A DNA stretch of 51,714 nucleotides from Candidatus Zixiibacteriota bacterium (GCA_003599535.1 QZKQ01000087.1:1-51714); one strand, 5' to 3'. Counted from the stretch's first letter, positions 34,340-43,163 are shown. Notes: generated by a model not told the origin, from the letters alone. Numbers and translations: made by a program.

Positions 34340-35032
34340 ATGCCGCAACGTAGTTTGACCATTTTTTTCCCCTGCTACAACGAGGAAGCCAACGTCGAGC
34401 GCTCCACCCGGGAAGCCCTGGCCGCCGCCCAACTGGTGACCGACGACTACGAGGTCATCATTGTGAATGACGGTTCGCGGGACAGGACCGGCGAGATCGC
34501 CGACCGGCTGGCCCAGGAAGATCCGCACGTGCGGGTCATCCACCATCCGGTCAACCGGGGTTACGGCGCGGCGTTGATTTCCGGTTACCGGGGCGGAAGC
34601 AAGGACACCATCTTCTACACCGACGGCGACCTGCAGTTCGATCTGACGGAGATCACCAAACTGTGGCCGCTGATTGACCAGTACGACGTGGTGACTGGCT
34701 ACCGCCTGAAGCGCAACGATCCTTTCATCCGCAAGCTGAACTCGCGCGGCTGGACCACCCTGACCAAGGCCCTGTTCCGGCTGCCGGTGCGGGACGTCAA
34801 CTGCGCTTTCAAGCTTTTCCGGCGCGGAGTACTGGCTGACATCGAACTGGTATCGCAGGGCGCGCTGATTGACGCGGAGGTGTTCGCCCGGATAAAAAAA
34901 GCCGGGTACACGGTCACGGAGGTGGGGGTGCATCACTACCCCCGCACGGCCGGCACCCAGACCGGGGCCAACCCCTTCGTGATTCTGCGAGCGTTCAAGG
35001 AACTGTTCAAACTATGGTGGAAACTGCGCTGA
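34340..35032 (+). CDS. Glycosyltransferase family 2, polyprenyl-phosphate type
   Basis: 230 aa. Similar to dolichol/undecaprenyl-phosphate sugar synthases: LTIFFPCYNEEANVERS, VIIVNDGSRDRTGEIADRL, YGAALISGYRGGSKDTIFYTDGDLQFD with the DGD metal motif, then RDVNCAFKLFRRGVL. It has no C-terminal membrane anchors, so it is the short form. It would move a sugar onto a polyprenyl phosphate or another acceptor. Sits 23 bp after the previous gene. Confidence 0.87.
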   Translation: MPQRSLTIFFPCYNEEANVERSTREALAAAQLVTDDYEVIIVNDGSRDRTGEIADRLAQEDPHVRVIHHPVNRGYGAALISGYRGGSKDTIFYTDGDLQFDLTEITKLWPLIDQYDVVTGYRLKRNDPFIRKLNSRGWTTLTKALFRLPVRDVNCAFKLFRRGVLADIELVSQGALIDAEVFARIKKAGYTVTEVGVHHYPRTAGTQTGANPFVILRAFKELFKLWWKLR

Positions 35033-35085
35033 TTCCGTGACGAGCCGGCATTGGGGGGTTAAACGCTTCGGGCTCAAGGCATATC

Positions 35086-36312
35086 ATGAAAATCGCGTTT
35101 ATGGGGATTCGGGGGATCCCAGCATCCTACTCCGGATTTGAAACCTTCGTCGAGCAGGTGGCCAAGCGCCTGGCCCGCCGGGGCCACGAGGTGACGGTGT
35201 ACAACCGTAGTACCTTCGTGCTTTACCGCGGCCGCAGCTACATGGGTGTGCGCCTGGTGCGCCTGCCCACGCTGCCGACGAAGCACTTCGATTCCATCGT
35301 GCACACGTCGCTCTGCTGCCTGCACGCGCTGTTCCGGAAATACGACGTGGTCTATATCTGCGGCGTGGGCAACGCCCCGCTGGCCTTTCTGCCCCGCTCC
35401 CGCGGCGCCCGGGTCCTGTTGAACGTGGACGGCGCCGACTGGCAGCGGGACAAGTGGGGCCGCTTCGCCCGCACCTACCTGCGCATATGCGAATCCGCCG
35501 CCACCCGCACCGCCGATGCCATCATCGCCGACGCCCGGGTGATCCAGGATCGCTACCGGCAACTATTCAACGTAAATACATTATTCATCCCCTACGGCGC
35601 CAACATCCGGAGGCACGAAGGGTCTGACGTCCTGGAGCGCTTCGACCTGGAGCGGCGCAAGTACGTCCTGTTCGTGGGCCGCATGGTGCCGGAGAACTGC
35701 GCCCACACCCTGATCCGCGCCTTCTCCCGGGTGGAAACCGACATGAAGCTGGTCATCGTGGGGGACGCGCCCTATTCCGACGAGTACAAGGCTTCCCTGA
35801 AGGCCCTGGCCGGCCGCCGGGTGGTGTTCACCGGCTATCTGTTCGGGGAAGAGTACCAGGAGATTTCCAGCGGCGCCTACCTGTTCGTCCTGGCCAGCGG
35901 CGTAGACGGCACCCGCCCGGTGCTGCTGGACCAGATGGCCTTCGGCAATGCCGTGCTGGTGCGCAACACCCCCGCCAACGTCGAGGTGGTGGGCCGGTAC
36001 GGCCGCACCTTCACCCACGGCCCCGAGGACGAGCAGGATCTGGCCCTGCAGTTGCAGGAGTTGATTGACCACCCCGAAGAGGTGATCGCCCTGCGCCAGG
36101 CCGCCGAAGACCGCGTCCGCACCAAGTATTCCTGGGAGCGGGTCACCGACCGCTACGAATTGCTTTTCCAGTTGTTATTGGAGCAAAAATCCATTCCGAA
36201 AATCGCGGAATGTCTCGAACGGGAGATTCCCCTGGAACCGGAGCTTCTGCCTTCTCCCCTTGCGCTGATTCCCGAGACCATTTCGATCGAGGAGGTATTC
36301 AACCGTGGCTGA
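35086..36312 (+). CDS. Glycosyltransferase family 4 with DUF1972 N-terminus (WchF/rhamnosyltransferase-like)
   Basis: 408 aa. The start MKIAFMGIRGIPASYSGFETFVEQ is the hallmark of DUF1972 glycosyltransferases, many of which transfer the second sugar, often rhamnose, after the initiating glucose or galactose phosphate. Other signs are VLLNVDGADWQRDKW, IPYGANI, KYVLFVGRMVPENCAHTLI and FVLASGVDGTRPVLLDQMA. The direct overlap (8 bp) with the initiating glycosylphosphotransferase gene supports a second-sugar role. The donor sugar is inferred only. Confidence 0.87.
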   Translation: MKIAFMGIRGIPASYSGFETFVEQVAKRLARRGHEVTVYNRSTFVLYRGRSYMGVRLVRLPTLPTKHFDSIVHTSLCCLHALFRKYDVVYICGVGNAPLAFLPRSRGARVLLNVDGADWQRDKWGRFARTYLRICESAATRTADAIIADARVIQDRYRQLFNVNTLFIPYGANIRRHEGSDVLERFDLERRKYVLFVGRMVPENCAHTLIRAFSRVETDMKLVIVGDAPYSDEYKASLKALAGRRVVFTGYLFGEEYQEISSGAYLFVLASGVDGTRPVLLDQMAFGNAVLVRNTPANVEVVGRYGRTFTHGPEDEQDLALQLQELIDHPEEVIALRQAAEDRVRTKYSWERVTDRYELLFQLLLEQKSIPKIAECLEREIPLEPELLPSPLALIPETISIEEVFNRG

Positions 36313-37810
36313 CGCTCATTCACTGACGATAAAACGGAATGGCAACGGAGCCGTCAATGGGACGGCCATAACCGTGGGACCACGCACGCAGGCCCTGAAG
36401 CAAATCATCCCCATATCGGCCAATACCCTGCTCCTCGCGGCCGATATCCTGGTCATCGCCCTGTCCATGCTGCTGGGGTACTGGTTTTATCATTTCCTCT
36501 ACGCCAACCTGGGCCTGGGCAAGGCCGAGCAGCCCCTGGAACAGTACCTCCGCCTGACCCTGATTACCGCCGTGCTCATCCTCCTGATGTTCGAGCGGCT
36601 GGGGCTGTACCGCCGCACCATGTCCATCATGAACATCGAGGAGATCAGGGGGATCTTCAAGGCGGTGTTCTACACGGCCCTGCTGCTCTTCACCGCCTCC
36701 TTCTACTTCAAGGACATCACCTACTCCCGCTTGATCGTCACCTATTCGCTGGTGTTCCTGCTGGTCCTGCTGAACATCGAGCGGTATATCGCCTACAAGA
36801 TCTTCCAGTACATGCACGTCAAGGGCATCGGGGTCAAACGGGCCCTGGTGTACGGTGCGGGCGAAGCCGGGCGGGCCCTGGTGGAGCGGTTTGTGCGCTC
36901 TCCCCGCCTGGGCACCCTGCCCATGGGGTTCCTGGACGATAACCCCAACCTCTGGGGCAAGATGGTGAAGTCGAGCTCCGACGAGATGAAGTATGAGCTT
37001 CCCGTCCTGGGCGGCTTCGACCAGCTCCTGGATGCGGCCCGGGCCACCGCTTCCGACGAGCTGTTCATCTCCCTGCCCTCGGTGTCCCACGAACGCATCG
37101 CCGAGATCATCCGCCACTGCGAGCAGATTCATCTGAAGTTCAACTTCATGCCCAATCTGTATGATTACAAGCTGCAACACATCGCGGTGCGTTCCCTGGA
37201 CGGCATCCCCCTGCTGACGGTCAAGGAACAGCGGACGCCGGCCTTAAGCCTGTTCCTGAAGCGCATCCTGGACCTGGGCCTGGCCCTGGTCGCCATCGTG
37301 GTACTGTCCCCGGTGTTCGCGGCGCTGGCCATCCTGGTGAAGAAGAGTTCCCCGGGGCCGGTCCTGTTCCGGCAGGAACGGGTGGGCCTGAACGGGCGGC
37401 TCTTCAACATGTACAAGTTCCGCTCCATGTACGTGAATGCCCCCAAGTACGCCGTGACGCCCAACAGCAGCGACGACCCCCGCATCACCCCCATCGGCCG
37501 GTTCCTGCGCCGCACCAGCCTGGACGAGCTGCCCCAGATATTCAACGTGCTGCTGGGAGACATGTCCATCGTGGGGCCGCGCCCGGAGATGCAGTTTATC
37601 GTGGATCAGTACACCCCCATTCAGCGGGAGCGGCTCCGGGTCAAGCCGGGCATCACCGGCCTGTGGCAGATTTCCGCCGACCGGGCCAAGCCCATCCACG
37701 ACAACATTGAATACGATCTGTACTACGTCGAAAACACCTCCCCCATCCTCGACCTGGTCATCATCCTGCGCACCGTGCTCGGGGTCATCAAGGGCAGGGG
37801 AGCCTGGTAG
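36305..37810 (+). CDS. Undecaprenyl-phosphate glycosylphosphotransferase (initiating enzyme)
   Basis: 501 aa from GTG. About four or five N-terminal transmembrane helices (~40-165) are followed by a Rossmann-like cytoplasmic domain (RALVYGAGEAGRALVERF, LPMGFLDDNP) and then the catalytic bacterial sugar-transferase domain (KRILDLGLALVAIVVLSP; SSPGPVLFRQERVGLNGRLF; FRSMY; RRTSLDELPQIFNVLLGDMSIVGPRPE, shown in pieces; ITGLWQ). This is the PCP/WbaP-CpsE layout. It transfers a hexose-1-phosphate to undecaprenyl phosphate at the inner membrane and so starts synthesis of the repeat unit. Overlaps the upstream GT4 gene by 8 bp. Confidence 0.93.
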   Translation: MADAHSLTIKRNGNGAVNGTAITVGPRTQALKQIIPISANTLLLAADILVIALSMLLGYWFYHFLYANLGLGKAEQPLEQYLRLTLITAVLILLMFERLGLYRRTMSIMNIEEIRGIFKAVFYTALLLFTASFYFKDITYSRLIVTYSLVFLLVLLNIERYIAYKIFQYMHVKGIGVKRALVYGAGEAGRALVERFVRSPRLGTLPMGFLDDNPNLWGKMVKSSSDEMKYELPVLGGFDQLLDAARATASDELFISLPSVSHERIAEIIRHCEQIHLKFNFMPNLYDYKLQHIAVRSLDGIPLLTVKEQRTPALSLFLKRILDLGLALVAIVVLSPVFAALAILVKKSSPGPVLFRQERVGLNGRLFNMYKFRSMYVNAPKYAVTPNSSDDPRITPIGRFLRRTSLDELPQIFNVLLGDMSIVGPRPEMQFIVDQYTPIQRERLRVKPGITGLWQISADRAKPIHDNIEYDLYYVENTSPILDLVIILRTVLGVIKGRGAW

Positions 37811-37862
37811 TTTCGTTCTGCGCGGCGTCCTCCGGGGCGCCACGGCGCATGGATCCCCCCAC

Positions 37863-38915
37863 GTGAAGTCCCAACCGCCGGCCTTTCTGCTTCTGCGCCT
37901 GAGTTCCCTGGGCGACATCCTGCTGCTTACCCCCGCCCTGCGAGCCCTGCGAGCCGCCCATCCCTCCGCCCGCATTGACGTGCTCCTGCGCCGCCGCTAC
38001 CGCGAGTTGCTGGAGGGCAATCCCCATGTGTCCAACCTGATTTTCTTCGAGGAAGGTGGCGGCCTGGGCGCCTGGCGCGAGCTGGAGCGGCGACTGCGGG
38101 GGCATTACGAGGTGGTGGCCGACCTGCACACCGGATTGCGCAGTTGGCGCCTGCGCCGCGCCCTGGGCGCGCCGATGACCCTGGCCTACCGCAAACGCCG
38201 CCTGGCTCGCTGGGCGCTGGTCCGCCTGAAGCGGGATCTCTACGGCAGCGAGTTCAGCGTGCCCCTGGCTTACCTGCAGGCCCTGGAGCCGCTGGGGGCG
38301 CGGGATGACGGCCTGGGGCTGGAATGGCCCGGCGCCCTGACCCGCCGCGGCGAGTTCCTGGATCGGGCCGGCCTGTCCCGGGCGCCGGATATCCCGCCGG
38401 TGGCCCTGTGCCCGGGAGCCTCCTTTGCCACCAAGCGCTGGCCCCTGGATCGCTGGCAGGAGCTGGCCACCGGGCTGCTGCGTCGCGGGCTCGACCTGTG
38501 GATCTTCGGCGGACCGGAGGACCGCGCCGCCGGGCGCCTCCTGCGCGACCTGGATCCCGCCCGGGTGCGCGATTTCTGCGGAATATTAAGTCCGGCGCTG
38601 TCCGGCGCGGGGCTCTCCTTCTGCCGCCTGGCGGTGACCCACGACGCCGGGCCGGCGCACATGGCCGCCGCCGTGGGCCGGCCGGTGCTGGCCCTTTTCG
38701 GATCTACCGTGGCACAGTTCGGCTTCCGTCCCTTCCGCGTGCCGCACCGTCTGGTCCAGGCGGAGGTTTCCTGCCGCCCCTGTTCCCACCTGGGTTTCTC
38801 CCGCTGCCCCCGGGGGCATTTCCGCTGCATGATGGATCTGGCGCCGGAAACGGTGCTGCGGCACTTCGAGGATTTGACAATGGAAGCCGGCGGCAACGCC
38901 GGGCCAAAAAAATAG
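37863..38915 (+). CDS. ADP-heptose:LPS heptosyltransferase-like protein (GT9)
   Basis: 350 aa from a GTG; upstream in-frame sequence overlaps the previous gene and is not conserved-looking. GT9 signs: LLLRLSSLGDILLLTPALRALR, VADLHTGLRSW, ALCPGASFATKRWPLDRW, VTHDAGPAHMAAAVGRPVLALFG, and the Cys-rich tail CRPCSHLGFSRCPRGHFRCM common in this family. It would add heptose to the LPS inner core, or a similar sugar. It closes the polysaccharide cluster and supports a diderm envelope. A long hairpin begins at its stop codon. Confidence 0.88.
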   Translation: MKSQPPAFLLLRLSSLGDILLLTPALRALRAAHPSARIDVLLRRRYRELLEGNPHVSNLIFFEEGGGLGAWRELERRLRGHYEVVADLHTGLRSWRLRRALGAPMTLAYRKRRLARWALVRLKRDLYGSEFSVPLAYLQALEPLGARDDGLGLEWPGALTRRGEFLDRAGLSRAPDIPPVALCPGASFATKRWPLDRWQELATGLLRRGLDLWIFGGPEDRAAGRLLRDLDPARVRDFCGILSPALSGAGLSFCRLAVTHDAGPAHMAAAVGRPVLALFGSTVAQFGFRPFRVPHRLVQAEVSCRPCSHLGFSRCPRGHFRCMMDLAPETVLRHFEDLTMEAGGNAGPKK

Positions 38916-38973
38916 CCTGCGGATGGTCCGGATCGAATGGCTGCCTATCGATCCCCCTCTGGACTCCGCAGGC
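38915..38973 (+). other. 59-nt interrupted hairpin at the end of the polysaccharide cluster
   Basis: Stem segments: GCCTGCGGA (38915-38923) with TCCGCAGGC (38965-38973), GTCC (38926-38929) with GGAC (38961-38964), and GATCGA (38931-38936) with TCGATC (38948-38953). It overlaps the stop codon by one base and has no U-run, so it may be a 3'-end stabiliser or a decayed terminator. The rest of 38974-39177 shows nothing else. Confidence 0.6.
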
Positions 38974-39177
38974 CTGGTGCTGCAATGCGCAAACACACTT
39001 ACTTCCGCCGCTGGTCGTCCTCCTCGGACAGCCCGCGTTACGGAAGACGCCCTAATATACCTCTTTCTTTCCCCCCAAATCAAGCGCAATTTTTTGCATA
39101 ATTTTCCACGTTTTTCATTTGACGGTGCCGTTGTTTGCCTGCACTCTGCCCACCCCTCGGATTCCACCAACCAAATC

Positions 39178-39206
39178 TTGACTCTTTCCTTGCCATGCTG
39201 TATATT
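39178..39206 (+). promoter_or_regulatory. Promoter of the receiver gene at 39241
   Basis: TTGACT (39178-39183), 17-bp spacer, TATATT (39201-39206), 34 bp before the ATG. Confidence 0.85.
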
Positions 39207-39240
39207 CTGCGGTGAGGCATTTCAACCGCGGAGGCGACGC

Positions 39241-39615
39241 ATGACTCCCAGCCGCATCCTGATCGTGGATGACGAAGAGGACATCTGCTCCACCCTGGCC
39301 GATTTCCTGGGCGAGAAGGGGTACGAGATTTTCACCGCCACCTCCGGCGAGGAGGCGTTGCGCCTGGTGAAGGAAGTCCGCCCCCACCTGGTGCTGCTGG
39401 ACATCCGCATGCCGGGCATGGATGGCATCGAGGTGCTGCGCCGCATCCGCGGCCTGGACCAGGAGGCGGGAATCATCATGATCACCGCCTTCCATGACAT
39501 TGACATCGCCCAGGAGGCGCTGAAGCTGGGCGCTTCCGATTTCGTCACCAAGCCGCTGGAGATGAGCTACCTGGAGGAGAGCGTCCGGGTGAAGATCCGG
39601 GCCATGCTGGCGTGA
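39241..39615 (+). CDS. Single-domain response regulator
   Basis: 124 aa from MTPSRILIVDDEE, with GGAGG six bases before the ATG. Receiver domain only: D10/D11, phosphoacceptor D54 in LLDIRMPGMDG, T82 in MITAFHDID and K104 in FVTKPLE. The TAF...D and KPL motifs resemble the receivers of NtrC-like regulators rather than those of the 23-25 kb array. No output domain and no adjoining kinase. Monocistronic, with its own promoter. Confidence 0.93.
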   Translation: MTPSRILIVDDEEDICSTLADFLGEKGYEIFTATSGEEALRLVKEVRPHLVLLDIRMPGMDGIEVLRRIRGLDQEAGIIMITAFHDIDIAQEALKLGASDFVTKPLEMSYLEESVRVKIRAMLA

Positions 39616-39642
39616 CCGGCAACGGCGAGGGGAAAAAACGAA

Positions 39643-39668
39643 CCGGGCGATGCGGCAGCATCGCCCGG
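39643..39668 (-). terminator. Terminator of the membrane spermidine-synthase homologue
   Basis: 11-bp stem CCGGGCGATGC/GCATCGCCCGG with loop GGCA. On the minus strand it is followed by TTCGTTTTTTCC. It could also cap the plus-strand receiver transcript, though without a U-run on that side. Confidence 0.7.
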
Positions 39669-39824
39669 CGGCGTTAGGAAAGATATTTCCGGGGATGCAA
39701 AGAGCGCCACCCGGGGTGCGTCCGTCCGCTGTGTGCGGTTAGGGTTGACGCCGGGGCCATCTGCGGAGGCCTCTTCTAAGGCCGATGCATCGCCCCTACA
39801 CCCCTCCCCCACCTCCCGTTGCAT

Positions 39825-42104
39825 TCATACTTCCTCTGTTATTTCCCTCCACGCTCCCCGGGCCAGCAGCACCCCGGCCAGGGCGTACAGTCCCGCCGCC
39901 GCCAGCAGCGCCGCGGTGAACCCCCAGGTGAAGGAGACGATCACCACCGCGGTGGCTCCCACCACCGAGGCCGCCCCGTTGACCGCGAACCCCCAGGCGA
40001 CCCGCGGGCCCGCCTTTACCCCTCCCAGGGGGAAGGGCATGCCCATGAAGAAGCCCAGCGGCGCGATCAGCAGGGCCGAGACCAGGAGGCGCGGCGCCAG
40101 GGTCAGGCCCCCCAGGGCGTAGAACAGGTGGCGCATGACCAGGGCGTCCAGCAGCAGCCAGATCACGATGCCGCTGAAGGCCCAGGCGGCAGGGATCCGC
40201 CCGGCGAACCGGCTGCCCAGTCCGCAGGCGGCCAGCAGGATCAGGAGGATGGTCACCAGGCTCCAGGCCGACGGCCCGATGAACAGGGTGAACTGCTGGA
40301 TCAGCACCACTTCCACCGCCATGAAGGCCAGCCCCAGGGTGAAAAAGTAGAGCCACGGCGCCGGCCCCAGCCGGTCGCGTTTGACCAGGAAGGGGAGCAG
40401 GTTCAGCGGCAGCACCAGGGCCCCCACCACCAGCAGGATGATGGCGATGATCAGCTTGGACAGGGGAAAGCCGGTAAATTCGTAGGGCTTCTTGACCTCG
40501 CCCAGCTTGCCCCATTGGATATTTTTCCACAGCCCCAGTTGGGCCACGAAGGGGCGGTTGTCGCAGCAGGGAGAGAGGTTGATGGCGGAACTGTCCCGCG
40601 CCGCCTGCCAGCCTTCCAGGACGAGGCGGTTGATGAGGTTGCCCTGCAGCGAATCGGGGGCGGGGTAGAGCAGGTGAAGGTCGCGGTAGCGTTCGGGCGT
40701 CAGCGGCCCCAGGGCGTGGTAGCGGATCTCCTCGGTCAGCGGCTGCCGCGACATCAGGATGATCTTGCGCCTCATTTTGGGCAGGTCGTAGACAGCGATA
40801 TGGGCGCGGGGATCGGCCACACCCAGGGATTCCAGCGCCGCCAGCGCTTCACTGACCAGCCGCGGCATGTAAAACTGGTGCTCCATCATCAGGAAGCCGC
40901 GGGGGGAGAGCGCCCGCCAGTAGTCGCGGAAGGCTTCCGTGGTGAACAGGTAGTTTTCCGCCAGGGCGAAGGAACCGGAAGCCAGGGCGGCGAAGGTGTT
41001 GGAGGAGAGTGAGTAAATCACGTCGAACTTGTCGCGGAAGCGGCGCACGTAGGCGCGGGCGTCTTCGGTGACCACCTCGACCCGGGGATCATGGTAAATC
41101 CGCCCGCTGAAATCGGCCAGGTCGCCCTCCAGCATCAGCCAGTTGATATGGGGTACGACATCCACGGCGTGGACTTCGGTGGCGCCCGCCTGCAGCGCCT
41201 GGAGCACGTCCACGCCGCCGCCGGCGCCCAGGGAGAGGAACACGCACGAGTCGCACCGCCCGATCAGGTGGGAGACGTCAATGCCGAACTCGTACTTCAG
41301 AGAATCGGGCCGGTCCCAGTTGCCGTCAAAGGCGTACACCGGGGAATTGGCGGCGTTGTCTATGTTCAGCCCGCGGTAATCCGGAGCGAAGTCGTAGATC
41401 TTCACCTTGGCCAGGGCGTCCCAGTGGGTGTAGATCACCGGGGCGCGGTCGTCCTGTTCGGCCCGCAGCAGGTCCGGAGCCTGCAGGGCCAGCGCCACCG
41501 AAACCGCGGCCAGCAGGGCGGGCACGGTCCGTCCCCAGCGGGGAAAGGCCAGAAACGCGGCGGCCACTGCCGGCAGGGTGACCAGGAAGGCGGCGGCGGG
41601 CGTCCCCAGGGCGTTCATCAGGCCCACGGCCAGGGCCACGCCCACTCCCGCACCCAGCAGGTCGGCCATGTAGAGCCGGGGCAGGTCGGAGGCGTAGTTG
41701 CGGAACAGCATGGCCAGGGCGAGGCCGGCGAAGAAGTAGGTCGAACCCAGGATCAGGATGGCCAGCGCCAGGTTGCCCACCATCCCCGCGCTGCTGAACA
41801 GGTACTGGAAGCGCAGACCCAGGGAGAACACCAGCGGCGGACCGGCCAGGGCGCAGATCCCCGCCAGCGACAGGAACAGGGGCAGGAGAGGCCGGCGGTT
41901 CAGGAAGGGAAACAGGTGCAGGGCCAGGGCGCCCAGCCCCAGTCCCAGGATGGACAGGGAGAGGATCAGGAAGGCGAAGGTGTAGAAGAACTCCGCGGAG
42001 AAGATGCGCGTCCAGGTCAGCTCCAGGGCCAGGAGGGTCATGGACAGCAGGGCGACGATCCAGGAGGTGGTGCGAGTCATCGGAGGGTCCCATCGGCAAG
42101 ACAT
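39825..42104 (-). CDS. Membrane protein with spermidine-synthase-like methyltransferase-fold domain between two membrane blocks
   Basis: 759 aa. The N-terminal ~200 residues hold about six transmembrane helices. The middle (about 240-470) is a spermidine-synthase-like Rossmann domain (CVFLSLGAGGGVDVLQALQAG, VHAVDVVPHINWLM, RVEVVTEDARAYVRR, FDVIYSLSSNTFA). The C-terminal ~250 residues hold another seven or so helices (LSKLIIAIILLVVGALVLPL, GFFMGMPFPLGG). The canonical DTG/DGG aminopropyltransferase signature is not obvious, so true spermidine synthesis is doubtful. Proteins of this layout are known but their reaction is mostly unproven. Start 42104 has GGTGA six bases upstream; ATG 42080 (MTRTTSW) is an alternative. 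Stands alone, with terminator 39643-39668. Confidence 0.8.
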   Translation of the reverse strand: MSCRWDPPMTRTTSWIVALLSMTLLALELTWTRIFSAEFFYTFAFLILSLSILGLGLGALALHLFPFLNRRPLLPLFLSLAGICALAGPPLVFSLGLRFQYLFSSAGMVGNLALAILILGSTYFFAGLALAMLFRNYASDLPRLYMADLLGAGVGVALAVGLMNALGTPAAAFLVTLPAVAAAFLAFPRWGRTVPALLAAVSVALALQAPDLLRAEQDDRAPVIYTHWDALAKVKIYDFAPDYRGLNIDNAANSPVYAFDGNWDRPDSLKYEFGIDVSHLIGRCDSCVFLSLGAGGGVDVLQALQAGATEVHAVDVVPHINWLMLEGDLADFSGRIYHDPRVEVVTEDARAYVRRFRDKFDVIYSLSSNTFAALASGSFALAENYLFTTEAFRDYWRALSPRGFLMMEHQFYMPRLVSEALAALESLGVADPRAHIAVYDLPKMRRKIILMSRQPLTEEIRYHALGPLTPERYRDLHLLYPAPDSLQGNLINRLVLEGWQAARDSSAINLSPCCDNRPFVAQLGLWKNIQWGKLGEVKKPYEFTGFPLSKLIIAIILLVVGALVLPLNLLPFLVKRDRLGPAPWLYFFTLGLAFMAVEVVLIQQFTLFIGPSAWSLVTILLILLAACGLGSRFAGRIPAAWAFSGIVIWLLLDALVMRHLFYALGGLTLAPRLLVSALLIAPLGFFMGMPFPLGGVKAGPRVAWGFAVNGAASVVGATAVVIVSFTWGFTAALLAAAGLYALAGVLLARGAWREITEEV

Positions 42105-42331
42105 CCGTATTCACCATGTGAACTTCAACACAAGCCCGGCCGGTTCCCGGAGCTGTGCCGCCCCCGGTGATTGGACGCCGCCGGCCGGGCTTTAGATGCT
42201 CCGGCAGCCGGAAAACCCGAATCCGCCAATGAAACCGCTCTCTCCTGCGTAACAATCTAAGAAGGGTTTGATAATGCGTAGTTTACTGCACAATTAGGCG
42301 CCGCTGGAAGGCGCCGGGAAAGGAGGCAGCC

Positions 42332-42508
42332 ATGCTGACCTGGACCCTGATCTTTCTGGTGATCGCCATTGTCGCGGCCATCTTCGGCTTCGGCGGAGTG
42401 GCCTCGGTGGCGGCGACCATCGCCCAGATCATTTTCTTCATCGCTGTGGCCCTGTTCGTCATCTTTCTGATTCTGATGCTGGTGGGGTACCGGAAACTAA
42501 CCAAGTGA
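42332..42508 (+). CDS. DUF1328/YtjA-type small membrane protein, copy 1
   Basis: 58 aa, [20 protein letters not shown] and onward, ending GYRKLTK. Two hydrophobic helices are joined by a Gly/Ala turn ([14 protein letters not shown]), the pattern of the DUF1328 family found in many proteobacteria. GGAGG lies five bases before the ATG, behind a GGCGCC/GGCGCC hairpin (42297-42315). Family function is unknown; homologues are often linked to stress responses. 38 bp before a paralogue. Confidence 0.88.
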   Translation: MLTWTLIFLVIAIVAAIFGFGGVASVAATIAQIIFFIAVALFVIFLILMLVGYRKLTK

Positions 42509-42546
42509 ATCCCGTCCGCGGGACCGCTTTTGCGAGGAGATAAACC

Positions 42547-42726
42547 ATGCTCACCTGGGCTATCATATTTCTGGTCGTGGCCCTGTTGGCTGCATTTTTC
42601 GGGTTTTCGGGATTGGTAACCGTGGCCGCCGGCATTGCCCAGATACTCTTTTTCCTCTTCCTGGTCATCTTCCTGATTTTTCTGGTGATCAGTTTAACCC
42701 GGCGGGGCGGCGCGCGGAAGTCGTAG
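42547..42726 (+). CDS. DUF1328/YtjA-type small membrane protein, copy 2
   Basis: 59 aa, MLTWAIIFLVVALLAAFFGF onward, ending TRRGGARKS with a basic tail. It has the same two-helix plan as copy 1 (SGLVTVAAGIAQILFF), and GAGGAG lies seven bases before the ATG. A strong terminator (42780-42811) follows, so the two microproteins form a small operon. About half the residues match copy 1, indicating an older tandem duplication. Confidence 0.88.
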   Translation: MLTWAIIFLVVALLAAFFGFSGLVTVAAGIAQILFFLFLVIFLIFLVISLTRRGGARKS

Positions 42727-42779
42727 CGAGCCGGCCGCGACCGGTCATCGCACCGCAACATATCGCAGCCAAGACTGTG

Positions 42780-42811
42780 GCGGGCAGGCGAGATATCCCT
42801 GCCCGCTTTTT
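42780..42811 (+). terminator. Intrinsic terminator of the DUF1328 pair
   Basis: 9-bp stem GCGGGCAGG/CCTGCCCGC, 9-nt loop, then TTTTTC. Confidence 0.85.
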
Positions 42812-42923
42812 CATGCCCGGCCCGGAGGAGAGCATGGCGGCGGCCATAGAGCGCGGCCGTGCCATCGTTATGCGGATTTGCCCGCACCTCCCGCCAAGAG
42901 AAAAGAAATTGGCAAAATAATTG

Positions 42924-42951
42924 TTGGAAGAAGGCGGTAGTTTCGTATCTT
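42924..42951 (+). promoter_or_regulatory. Possible promoter of the ZIP transporter gene
   Basis: TTGGAA (42924-42929), 16 bp, TATCTT (42946-42951). It implies a ~205-nt leader. Confidence 0.4.
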
Positions 42952-42998
42952 TTGACAGGGATCGGGACTTTCGCATTTCGCTGACTCAGGCGCCGGTT

Positions 42999-43066
42999 CG
43001 GAGGGCCATACTCCGACGTGGCCATTCCCTTGCGGATGGTCTCCTGATCTTTCGGCCACGATCCGC
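42999..43066 (+). other. Candidate structured leader of the ZIP transporter gene
   Basis: CGGAG (42999-43003) pairs with CTCCG (43011-43015). Its loop GGCCA (43004-43008) can instead pair with TGGCC (43019-43023), which can also pair with GGCCA (43054-43058). GCGGAT/ATCCGC (43032-43037, 43061-43066) encloses part of this. Alternative pairing suggests, but does not prove, a regulatory leader. No known riboswitch was recognised. Confidence 0.35.
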
Positions 43067-43163
43067 CAGATGACGGACAGCCCTCCCCGAAACGGCGACA
43101 TTTCCGGGCCATCGCCTACGTCCCCAGGGATGTTCGCGTCGCGACCTAAAACCGCCCTGCGCC

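Noticed and set aside
39819..42170. Two long plus-strand open frames
   Set aside because: Antisense shadows of the membrane spermidine-synthase homologue.
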